Positions 43,838-51,059 of a stretch of DNA of 51,059 nt are shown piece after piece (within the stretch, counting starts at the first letter, position 1; each line of letters begins with the position of its first letter). Origin of the DNA: Streptomyces fulvoviolaceus (lineage in GTDB: Bacteria > Actinomycetota > Actinomycetes > Streptomycetales > Streptomycetaceae); NCBI RefSeq assembly GCF_000718165.1, contig NZ_JOEY01000058.1, forward strand, positions 1-51,059. Direction: 5' to 3'. The notes below the pieces were generated by a model. It did not search any database, was not told the DNA's origin, and saw only the letters and a list, made by a program, of their open reading frames with translations. Position numbers and translations under genes: made by a program.

Positions 43838-46357
43838 ATGACTGGGAGCGTCGAGGACGCACACCCGACGCCCGGGCGGCTGGCGGCGTTGCTGATCGAC
43901 GCCTCGACGGAGGCGATCAGCACGGCCGGCGGCCACGCGGGAGGGGTCTATCTGCGCTCCGGCACGCCCGGACTGCTACGGCTGGCCGTGCTCTCGGGGC
44001 TGCCGGGACCTTTGTTCCGCCCCTGGTGGCGGCTGCACACGGACAGCCCTTTCCCGGTAGCGGACGCCTATCGGCTGGGCGTGCAGGTGGTGCTTCCGAA
44101 CGCCACGGAGACGATGCGCCGCTACCCCCAGTTCGCGGCCGGTCTGCCGTTCCAGTTCGGGTCCCTGTACGTGCCGGTCGTGAGCGGATCGACGACCTTC
44201 GGCGTGCTGACCGTGCTGCGCCCGGCCGTCGCGGACGCCGCCGAGGTGCTGCCCGACCGAGATCGCGTGGTGCGGCTGGCCCAGGATCTGGGGGCGGCCC
44301 TGCGGGGCCTGGAGGACGGGGATGCGCCCCCGGTCGCCTGGGACGGCGAGCCCCTGTGCCTGCGGCCGCCGTCCACTCCCCCGTCGGTCGGGCGCATCGG
44401 GCGTTTCGCCTGGGATCCGGGCACGGCCGTCCTGACCCTGGACGAGGATCTGCAGGCCCTGCTGGGCGTGGCGCCGACGCAGTGCGCCGGAACCGCGGAG
44501 GCGTTCGCGGACGCCGTGGCGCCCTCCGACGCGCACCGGATCCTGGCCGCGCTGCAGGAGACGTCCGGCGGGCGCCCGCCACCGCTGCCCCTGTATCTGC
44601 GGGCCGCGGACGGGGCGCTCCGGCTGCTGGACCTCTGGAGCGCCTACGAGCCGCCCGCCAAGCCGGCGGTGCGGGGCATCGTCCATGATCCGGGACCCGG
44701 CGCCACGGCCGACGCGGCGGCCGACCTGCTCCCGGACGGCGTGTTCTGCCTGGACCGGCTGGGACTCGTCGTCTACGCCAATCCCCGCGCCGCACAGCTT
44801 CTGGGCGTGCCCCGCGCCGAGCTCGTCGGCCGTGCCCTGTGGGAGGCCGTGCCGTGGCTCGCCCGGCCCGACTTCGAGGACCATCTGCGGGCGGCCCTGC
44901 TGTCACCGGATCCGGTGCACTTCCATGCCGTACGGCCTGCCGCGCACGCCCCCGAGTCCGCGCCGCGGCCGTACGAGGGCGACTGGCTGGCCCTGTCCGT
45001 CCATCCCGGTCCCGACCGGCTGACCTGCACGGTCCGCCCCGCCAGTCGCGTCGCGAACGGTCCTGCCGACGCGTCCGGGCACGAGGCGGCCGAGGTCGCC
45101 GAGGCGCCGGAGTCCGGCCTGGTCACGCCCGGTGTCACCTCGTCCCGCTACCGGCCCATCATCCTCGCCATCGCCCTGACGGAGGCGGCCACCGCGCGGC
45201 AGGTGTCCGCCGTGGTGATGCGTGAGCTGCTGCCCGCCTTCGGCGGCCGCCGGCTCGCGATCTACCTGCTCCAGGAACGGCATCTGTACCTGGCGTGGGA
45301 GACCGGCTTCCCGAAGGGGTTCCTCGCGCCCTTCGAGGGCGTCGGGCTGGACGCGCGGCTACCCGGCGTCGAGACCCTCACCACCGGCCGCCCGATGTTC
45401 TTCGACTCGATGGAGCAACTGACCACCGCCTATCCCGGGATCGCGCTGGACGCTACCGAGGGCGCCCGTGCCTTCCTGCCGCTGATCGCCTCCGGGCGGC
45501 CGGTCGGCTCCTGCATCCTCGGCTTCGACCGCCCCCGCAGGTTCAGCACCGAGGAACGCACGGTGCTCACCGCGCTGGCCGGGCTCATCGCCCACGCCAT
45601 GGAGAAAGCGCAGCGCTACGAGACCGAGACCGCGCTCGCCCGCGGCCTGCAGCAGGCCCTCCTCCCCCGGCGGCTGTCGGCGCACCCACAGGTGGAGACG
45701 GCAGGGCGCTATCTGCCGGGGACCGAGGGCATGGACGTCGGCGGGGACTGGTACGACGTCGTCGAGGCCGGCGACGGCCTGGCCCTGGTCATCGGCGACG
45801 TACAGGGGCACGGGGTGCAGGCGGCGGCCACGATGGGTCAACTCCGTACCGCGGTCCGGGCCTTCGCGCTCGGCGACCGGCCGCCGGACGAGGTCATGAG
45901 CAACACCAACCATCTCCTCGTCGACCTCGATCCCGGCCTGTTCGCGAGCTGCTGCTACATCCGGCTGGACCCCGGAACCGGGCTGGCCCTGGCGGTCCGG
46001 GCCGGGCACCCACCGCCGCTGCTACGCCGCGCGGACGGCCGCACCACGGTCCTGGACCTGCCCGGCGGGGTCGTGCTCGGCGTGGACCCGCGCGCCCGCT
46101 ATCCCGTGACGGAGCTGCAGATGGAGCCCGGTGCCATCCTGGCGCTCTACACGGACGGACTGGTCGAACGGCCCGGCGGCGACATCGACGAGGGCATCAC
46201 CGCGCTGCGCGTGGCGCTGGCCAAGGCCGGGGCGCCCGCCGCGCGCCCGGGCGGCCGTTCGCTCGCGGGAGTGGCCGACCGGCTCACCGCGATCGCCCGG
46301 CACGCCCTGGACCGGCCCGACGACATCGCACTGCTGCTCGCCACCCGGCGCTCGTGA
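43838..46357 (+). CDS. SpoIIE-type PP2C phosphatase with GAF and PAS domains
   Basis: About 839 aa, soluble. GAF-like domain (about 10-160), PAS-like domains (about 175-290 and 297-400, with DGVFCLDRLGLVVYANPRAA), second GAF (about 434-594) and a C-terminal SpoIIE/RsbU PP2C domain (600-838) with GMDVGGDWYDVV, IGDVQGHGVQAAATMGQLR and DDIALLLA, all metal-binding aspartates present. Such proteins dephosphorylate anti-anti-sigma factors after a signal. No ATPase or STAS domain is present. Start taken at ATG 43838 (GAGG upstream); ATG 43820 is in frame. A second PP2C gene follows after 88 bp. Confidence 0.92.
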   Translation: MTGSVEDAHPTPGRLAALLIDASTEAISTAGGHAGGVYLRSGTPGLLRLAVLSGLPGPLFRPWWRLHTDSPFPVADAYRLGVQVVLPNATETMRRYPQFAAGLPFQFGSLYVPVVSGSTTFGVLTVLRPAVADAAEVLPDRDRVVRLAQDLGAALRGLEDGDAPPVAWDGEPLCLRPPSTPPSVGRIGRFAWDPGTAVLTLDEDLQALLGVAPTQCAGTAEAFADAVAPSDAHRILAALQETSGGRPPPLPLYLRAADGALRLLDLWSAYEPPAKPAVRGIVHDPGPGATADAAADLLPDGVFCLDRLGLVVYANPRAAQLLGVPRAELVGRALWEAVPWLARPDFEDHLRAALLSPDPVHFHAVRPAAHAPESAPRPYEGDWLALSVHPGPDRLTCTVRPASRVANGPADASGHEAAEVAEAPESGLVTPGVTSSRYRPIILAIALTEAATARQVSAVVMRELLPAFGGRRLAIYLLQERHLYLAWETGFPKGFLAPFEGVGLDARLPGVETLTTGRPMFFDSMEQLTTAYPGIALDATEGARAFLPLIASGRPVGSCILGFDRPRRFSTEERTVLTALAGLIAHAMEKAQRYETETALARGLQQALLPRRLSAHPQVETAGRYLPGTEGMDVGGDWYDVVEAGDGLALVIGDVQGHGVQAAATMGQLRTAVRAFALGDRPPDEVMSNTNHLLVDLDPGLFASCCYIRLDPGTGLALAVRAGHPPPLLRRADGRTTVLDLPGGVVLGVDPRARYPVTELQMEPGAILALYTDGLVERPGGDIDEGITALRVALAKAGAPAARPGGRSLAGVADRLTAIARHALDRPDDIALLLATRRS

Positions 46358-46445
46358 GATCCGCGGCCTGGCCGGCCTGTCGATGATCTGTCACGCCGTG
46401 TGACGCCTCTCGCCTCCTGAGGCCCGGCAGTGTAGACATGGGCTC

Positions 46446-49232
46446 ATGGTCCGACTCTTGGGTCGATCCGGGGCCCGGTCGACCCTTCGCTCCGGCGGTC
46501 TGCGCGCGCGGCGCGCGCCCGATCGCGCCCAAGAGGCCCAAGTGCCGGGCGCCTCGTCGACCCGAGTACAACGGGATGCGGGTCGGTCGCGGCGGACGCC
46601 CGCAGCCCCCCTGCGGTCGGCACTCGGCGGCCGCAGCGTGGCCGGGCAGGTGTTCGTCCTCCAAGTGGTGATCGTGCTGCTGCTGGTCGTGGCCGCCGTG
46701 GTCGCTCTCGTGCTGCAGGTGCGGCACGACGCCACGACGGAGGCACGCAACCGCTCGGTCGCCGTGGCCGAGGCCTTCGCCAACGCACCGGGCACCATCG
46801 AGGCGTTGCGCAGCCCCGACCCCTCGGCGGTCCTGCAGCCTCGCGCCGAAGCCGCCCGTGAGGCGACGGAGGTGGACTTCATCGTCGTCATGAACACCGA
46901 CGGGATCCGCTACACCCATCCCAAGCCGGACCGCATCGGCAAGAAGTTCGTCGGGACCATCGCCCCCGCCCTGGCCGGTCAGGTCGTGACCGAGGACATC
47001 ACGGGCACCATCGGGCCGCTGGTGCAGGCCGTGGTTCCGATCAAGGACGACGACGGGAAGGTCGTGGGCCTGGTGTCGGCCGGCATCACGACCGCGAACC
47101 TGGGCGGCACCGCCGACCGGCAACTGCCGCTGCTCCTGCTCGCCGCCGCCGTGGGACTCGCCCTGGCCACGGGCGGCACGGCGCTGGTGAGCAGACGGCT
47201 GCTGCGTCAGACGCACGGACTGGGCCCGCACGAGATGACGCGCATGTACGAGCACCACGACGCCGTGCTGCACGCCGTGCGCGAAGGCGTCCTCATCGTC
47301 GACGGCGAGGGCCGGCTGCTGCTCGCCAACGACGAGGCGCACCGGCTGCTCGACCTGCCCGCCGACGCCGAGGGCCGGCATGCCCTCGACCTCGGCCTCG
47401 CCCCCGACACGGCCGGCCTGCTGGCCTCCGGCCGGGTCGCCACCGACGAGGTGCACCGGGTCAAGGACCGGCTCCTCGCGGTCAACCAGCGGCCCACGGA
47501 CATCCAGGGCGGCCCGCCGGGCAGCGTCGCCACGCTGCGCGACTCGACGGAGCTGCGCGCCCTGTCCGGCCGGGCCGAGACTGCGCGCGAACGCCTCGAC
47601 ATGCTGTACGACGCCGGGGTGGGCATCGGCACGAGCCTGGACGTCACCCGCACCGCGGAGGAGCTGGCGGAGCTGGCCGTTCCGCGGTTCGCGGACTTCG
47701 CCACCGTCGACCTCTTCGACGCCGTGCTCAGCGGCGGACAGCCCGAGGCGGCGACCACCCTGCGCCGTGCCGCGTTCAGCGGGATCCGCAAGGACGCCCC
47801 GCTCTACCAGGTCGGCGAGCAGATCCGCCTGGTCGACTCCACTCCGCAGGCCCGCAGCCTCAGCAGCGGCCAGGCGGTCGTCGAGCCACACCTCACCGAG
47901 GCCCGCGGCTGGCGCGCCCAGGACCTCGAGCGCTCCGCGCAGATCGTGGAGTACGGCATCCACTCGCTGATCGCCGTGCCGCTGCGCGCGGGCAGCCTGG
48001 TCCTCGGCGTGGTCAACTTCTGGCGCTCCGAGAAGCCGAACCCCTTCGACACGGACGAGGTGGCCCTCGCCGAGGAACTGGTCGCCCGCGCCGCGGTCTC
48101 CATCGACAACGCCCGCCGCTACACCCGCGAACACACCATGGCGGTGACGCTGCAGCGCAGTCTGCTGCCCCGCAACCTGCCCGAGCAGGACGCCCTGGAC
48201 ATCGCCTACCGCTACCTGCCCGCACAGGCCGGCGTGGGCGGCGACTGGTTCGACGTACTGCCACTGTCCGGCGCCCGCGTCGCCCTCGTGGTCGGCGACG
48301 TCGTCGGCCACGGCCTGCACGCCGCCGCCACCATGGGACGACTGCGCACCGCGGTGCACAACTTCTCCGCCCTCGACCTGCCGCCCGACGAACTCCTCTC
48401 CCTGCTCGACGAGTTGGTCGCACGCATCGACCAGGACGAGACGGAGGACGACGGCAACGCACCCGTCACCGGCGCGACCTGCCTGTACGCGATCTACGAC
48501 CCGGTGTCGCGGCTGTGCACGATCGCCCGCGCCGGGCATCCGCCGCCCGCCCTCGTCCACCCCGACGGCAGCGTCGAGTTCCCCGACGTGCCCGCCGGTC
48601 CCCCGCTGGGCCTGGGCGGCCTGCCGTTCGAGACGGCCGACCTCGAACTCGCCGAGGGCAGCCGTCTCGTCCTCTACACCGACGGGCTCGTCGAGGACCG
48701 GGAACGGGACATCGACGTCGGCCTCGAAATGCTGCGCTCGGCGCTGGAGGGGGCCGGCCGGTCTCCCGAGGACACCTGCCAGGCCGTACTCGACGCCCGG
48801 CTTCCGGCCCGGGCCACCGACGACATCGCGCTGATCGTGGCCCACACCCGGGCGCTGGCCCCCGACCGGTTCGCCGAGTGGCAGGTGCCCGCCGATCCGG
48901 CCGCCGTCGCGGAGGTGCGCGCCCGGGTGACCCGGCAGCTGGCCCAATGGGAGCTGGACGACCTCTCGTTCACGACCGAGCTGATCCTCAGCGAGCTCGT
49001 CACCAACGCGATCCGGTACGGCGGGGACCCCATCCACGTCCGTGTCCTGTACGGCCGCAGCCTGATCTGCGAGGTCTTCGACAGCAGCAGCACCTCGCCA
49101 CATCTGCGGTACGCGGCGATGACGGACGAGGGCGGACGCGGCCTGTTCCTCGTCGCCCAGCTCGCCGAGCGCTGGGGCACCCGGTACACACCGGCGGGCA
49201 AGGTGATCTGGGCGGAGCAGAACCTGCCGTAG
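46446..49232 (+). CDS. Membrane sensor PP2C phosphatase with anti-sigma kinase domain
   Basis: 928 aa: basic N-terminus, TM1 (68-92), extracytoplasmic Cache-like sensor (93-225, with VDFIVVMNTDGIRYTHPKPD and GKKFVGTIAPALAGQVV), TM2 (226-248), PAS (about 266-375), GAF (400-560), SpoIIE PP2C (565-800, with GVGGDWFDVLPLSG and VGDVVGHGLHAAATMG) and a C-terminal HATPase_c of the RsbW type (811-926; ELVTNAIRYGG, GGRGLFLVAQLAERWG). Kinase and phosphatase of a partner-switching pathway are thus in one chain. The sensor is like that of DcuS/CitA kinases, so a carboxylate ligand is possible. The first 60 Arg-rich residues are doubtful; a later start may be used. Confidence 0.92.
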   Translation: MVRLLGRSGARSTLRSGGLRARRAPDRAQEAQVPGASSTRVQRDAGRSRRTPAAPLRSALGGRSVAGQVFVLQVVIVLLLVVAAVVALVLQVRHDATTEARNRSVAVAEAFANAPGTIEALRSPDPSAVLQPRAEAAREATEVDFIVVMNTDGIRYTHPKPDRIGKKFVGTIAPALAGQVVTEDITGTIGPLVQAVVPIKDDDGKVVGLVSAGITTANLGGTADRQLPLLLLAAAVGLALATGGTALVSRRLLRQTHGLGPHEMTRMYEHHDAVLHAVREGVLIVDGEGRLLLANDEAHRLLDLPADAEGRHALDLGLAPDTAGLLASGRVATDEVHRVKDRLLAVNQRPTDIQGGPPGSVATLRDSTELRALSGRAETARERLDMLYDAGVGIGTSLDVTRTAEELAELAVPRFADFATVDLFDAVLSGGQPEAATTLRRAAFSGIRKDAPLYQVGEQIRLVDSTPQARSLSSGQAVVEPHLTEARGWRAQDLERSAQIVEYGIHSLIAVPLRAGSLVLGVVNFWRSEKPNPFDTDEVALAEELVARAAVSIDNARRYTREHTMAVTLQRSLLPRNLPEQDALDIAYRYLPAQAGVGGDWFDVLPLSGARVALVVGDVVGHGLHAAATMGRLRTAVHNFSALDLPPDELLSLLDELVARIDQDETEDDGNAPVTGATCLYAIYDPVSRLCTIARAGHPPPALVHPDGSVEFPDVPAGPPLGLGGLPFETADLELAEGSRLVLYTDGLVEDRERDIDVGLEMLRSALEGAGRSPEDTCQAVLDARLPARATDDIALIVAHTRALAPDRFAEWQVPADPAAVAEVRARVTRQLAQWELDDLSFTTELILSELVTNAIRYGGDPIHVRVLYGRSLICEVFDSSSTSPHLRYAAMTDEGGRGLFLVAQLAERWGTRYTPAGKVIWAEQNLP

Positions 49233-49350
49233 TCGCGGAGCAGTCCCTGCCTCGGCTCGGTGCGCCCGGCCGAAGATCGGTGTGCCCGGCCGACGGGGCA
49301 CAAGTCATAAGCTCGGTTTATGAGGTCATTGATCGGACCCGCGTACTGAC

Positions 49351-49371
49351 TTAGGGCTGCCTTAGTTTAGG
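49351..49371 (+). promoter_or_regulatory. TTAGG-rich site upstream of fprA
   Basis: TTAGGGCTGCCTTAG followed by TTTAGG, 44 bp before fprA. It loosely recalls the TTAGGTTAGGCTAACCTAA iron box of Streptomyces DtxR-type regulators, with several mismatches. Confidence 0.25.
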
Positions 49372-49414
49372 CTTCCGTCGAGTCGATCTATCGCCACTCG
49401 AAGGGAACCTGATC

Positions 49415-50779
49415 ATGCCCCGCCCCCTGCGGGTAGCCATCGTCGGAGCCGGCCCCGCCGGGATCTACGCCGCCGACGCGCTGCTCAAGTCCGATGTGGC
49501 CACCGAACCCGGTGTCTCCATCGACCTCTTCGAGCGGATGCCGGCCCCGTTCGGACTGATCCGTTACGGCGTGGCCCCGGACCACCCCCGGATCAAGGGC
49601 ATCATCACAGCCCTCCACCAGGTGCTCGACAAGCCGCAGATACGCCTCTTCGGCAATGTCGACTACCCGACCGACATCAACCTGGACGACCTGCGCGCGT
49701 TCTACGACGCCGTGGTCTTCTCCACGGGCGCGACGGCCGACCGCGAACTGCGGATCCCGGGCATCGAGCTCGACGGCTCGTACGGCGCGGCGGACTTCGT
49801 CTCCTGGTACGACGGTCACCCGGACGTGCCGCGCACCTGGCCTCTGGAGGCCGAGAAGGTCGCCGTCCTCGGCGTCGGCAACGTCGCACTCGACGTGGCG
49901 CGCATCCTCGCCAAGACCGCCGACGAGCTGCTCCCGACGGAGATCCCGCCGAACGTCCACGAGGGGCTCAAGGCCAACAAGGCCCTGGAGGTCCACGTGT
50001 TCGGCCGCCGTGGCCCGGCGCAGGCGAAGTTCTCCCCGATGGAGCTGCGGGAGCTGGACCACTCCCCCAACATCGAGGTCATCGTCGACCCCGAGGACAT
50101 CGACTACGACGAGGGCTCGATCGAGACCCGGCGCGGCAACAAGCAGGCCGACATGGTCGCCAAGACCCTGGAGAACTGGGCGATCCGCGACGTCGGCGAC
50201 CGCCCGCACAAGCTGTACCTGCACTTCTTCGAGTCGCCCACCGAGATCCTCGGCGAGGACGGCAAGGTGGTCGGCCTGCGCACCGAGCGCACCGCCCTCG
50301 ACGGCACCGGCAACGTCAAGGGCACCGGCGAGTTCAAGGACTGGGACGTCACCGGGATCTACCGCGCGGTCGGCTACCTCTCCGACAAGCTCCCCAAGCT
50401 GCCCTGGGACATCGACTCGGGCACGGTCCCGGACGAGGGCGGCCGGGTCATCCAGGAGAGCGGCGAGCACCTGCAGTCGACGTACGTCACCGGCTGGATC
50501 CGGCGCGGCCCCGTGGGCCTCATCGGCCACACCAAGGGCGACGCCAACGAGACGGTCTCGAACCTGCTGAACGACCACGCGAACGGCCGTCTGCAGACCC
50601 CCGCCTCGCCCGAACCCGAGGCCGTGGACGCGTTCCTCGCCGAGCGGGACGTCCGCTTCACCACCTGGGAGGGCTGGTACAAGCTGGACGCCGCCGAGAA
50701 GGCGCTGGGCGAGCCGCAGGGCCGTGAGCGCGTGAAGCTCGTCGAGCGTGAGGACATGCTCCGCGAGAGCGGCGCCTGA
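49415..50779 (+). CDS. fprA: Ferredoxin--NADP+ reductase (FprA, adrenodoxin-reductase type)
   Basis: 454 aa. FAD motif VAIVGAGPAGIYAADALL (8-25), the family stretch APFGLIRYGVAPDHPRIK, NADP motif VAVLGVGNVALDVARILA (about 149-166), FGRRGPAQAKFSPMELREL and a C-terminal second FAD contact GWIRRGPVGLIGHTKGDA. Transfers electrons between NADPH and ferredoxins, which feed P450s and other oxidases. ATG 49415 has AAGGGA upstream. Single gene with its own terminator. Confidence 0.95.
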   Translation: MPRPLRVAIVGAGPAGIYAADALLKSDVATEPGVSIDLFERMPAPFGLIRYGVAPDHPRIKGIITALHQVLDKPQIRLFGNVDYPTDINLDDLRAFYDAVVFSTGATADRELRIPGIELDGSYGAADFVSWYDGHPDVPRTWPLEAEKVAVLGVGNVALDVARILAKTADELLPTEIPPNVHEGLKANKALEVHVFGRRGPAQAKFSPMELRELDHSPNIEVIVDPEDIDYDEGSIETRRGNKQADMVAKTLENWAIRDVGDRPHKLYLHFFESPTEILGEDGKVVGLRTERTALDGTGNVKGTGEFKDWDVTGIYRAVGYLSDKLPKLPWDIDSGTVPDEGGRVIQESGEHLQSTYVTGWIRRGPVGLIGHTKGDANETVSNLLNDHANGRLQTPASPEPEAVDAFLAERDVRFTTWEGWYKLDAAEKALGEPQGRERVKLVEREDMLRESGA

Positions 50780-50787
50780 CGTAACGG

Positions 50788-50833
50788 ACGCCGGTCGTGC
50801 CGCGCCGCCGAGGCTGCGCGGTACGGCCGGCGT
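50788..50833 (+). terminator. Terminator of fprA
   Basis: 18-bp arms ACGCCGGTCGTGCCGCGC and GCGCGGTACGGCCGGCGT pair fully with two G-U pairs and a 10-nt loop, 9 bp after the stop. Confidence 0.88.
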
Positions 50834-50897
50834 TCTGTGTCCGCGGGAGCGGCGGGGCGGGCTTGCGCGACGGCAGGTACCTCCGCCGGTCCGTGGA

Positions 50898-51059
50898 ACC
50901 GTTCCTAAAGACTGAGCGGGGGTGAGTCCTGTTGCCAGGAGTCATGCTCAGCCGAACGCCCCGAACGGTGTTGGGCGTTCTGGTTGCCCGCGTTCGCTCC
51001 ACGGTCCGGCGGCACGGATCGTGTCCGTGGTCCGGGAACGGGAGGGCGGGGTCCCTCAC
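50898..51059 (+). repeat. Right copy of the terminal inverted repeat
   Basis: Matches 32-193 in inverted orientation with 10 substitutions in 162 bp. Hairpin 1: TCCTG-TTGC-CAGGA (50927-50940), extended by TGA/TCA and enclosed by CTGAGC (50912-50917)/GCTCAG (50946-50951). Hairpin 2: GAACGCCC/GGGCGTTC (50954-50980). Hairpin 3: CACGGA/TCCGTG (51013-51029). An ATG at 50944 opens a frame starting MLSRTPRTVLGVLVARVRST to the window edge. AGGAG lies only 3 nt before it, too close to act well. The repeat is cut by the end of the window. Confidence 0.85.

Noticed and set aside
46284..49301. Minus-strand open frame of about 1,000 codons opposite the second PP2C gene
   Set aside because: Antisense shadow; no motifs, while the plus strand has all phosphatase and ATPase signatures.

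Overview
This is high-GC actinobacterial DNA, and everything in it points to Streptomyces. The genes are dense, codons end in G/C, ATGA and GTGA start/stop overlaps are common, and the gene content is typical: ECF42 and SigE-family sigma factors, SpoIIE-type phosphatases, a LAxTG sortase substrate, large secreted glycosidases, CstA with YbdD, and FprA. I see no rRNA, tRNA, CRISPR, prophage or biosynthetic cluster. A 162-bp imperfect inverted repeat (about 94 % identical, no gaps) lies at the two extremities (32-193 and 50898-51059). The window therefore looks like a contig broken in a dispersed, structured repeat.

Layout. 0.2-3 kb: a redox divergon (nitroreductase and SDR one way, azoreductase the other) with a MarR regulator and matching dyads. 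3-7 kb: fructosamine-kinase-like protein, GNAT, a 48-aa basic protein, a DUF6629-like membrane protein and a phytoene/squalene-synthase-like protein. 7-14.8 kb: a 1,736-aa secreted protein with two LamG-GH43 units, a frameshifted glycosidase remnant, and a coupled pair of exported proteins (jelly-roll and alpha/beta hydrolase). 14.8-16.4 kb: an ECF42 sigma factor with its YCII/DGPF partner and a candidate autoregulated promoter. 16.5-17.8 kb: a coupled VOC-TOPRIM pair. 17.9-23.1 kb: a three-gene coupled operon (monocarboxylate-type symporter, SigE-family sigma, small membrane protein) divergent from cstA-ybdD.

23.2-26.8 kb is an accessory patch: two tandem diverged paralogues of unknown function, a frameshifted serine resolvase, a MarR C-terminal piece, an intact epoxide hydrolase and a cytochrome P450 stub. 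26.8-34.5 kb holds single genes (ATPase/kinase-like, phosphotransferase, orphan ABC binding lipoprotein, metallophosphoesterase, methyltransferase, TPR protein, double GNAT). 34.5-43.4 kb is rich in exported proteins: serine hydrolase, DUF1996 protein with a LAETG anchor, lipoprotein, GH10-CBM2 xylanase and a Tat-type phospholipase C. Nudix and SRPBCC/ArsR genes lie among them. 43.8-49.2 kb has two large SpoIIE-family phosphatases in tandem, and the window closes with FprA.

Two themes link genes. Plant-polysaccharide use is served by the GH10 xylanase and the double GH43, which share a TTCGAA-type half-site upstream. Small-carboxylate uptake is served by the symporter and CstA, which share one intergenic region with a sigma factor attached. 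These links are inferred from sequence only.
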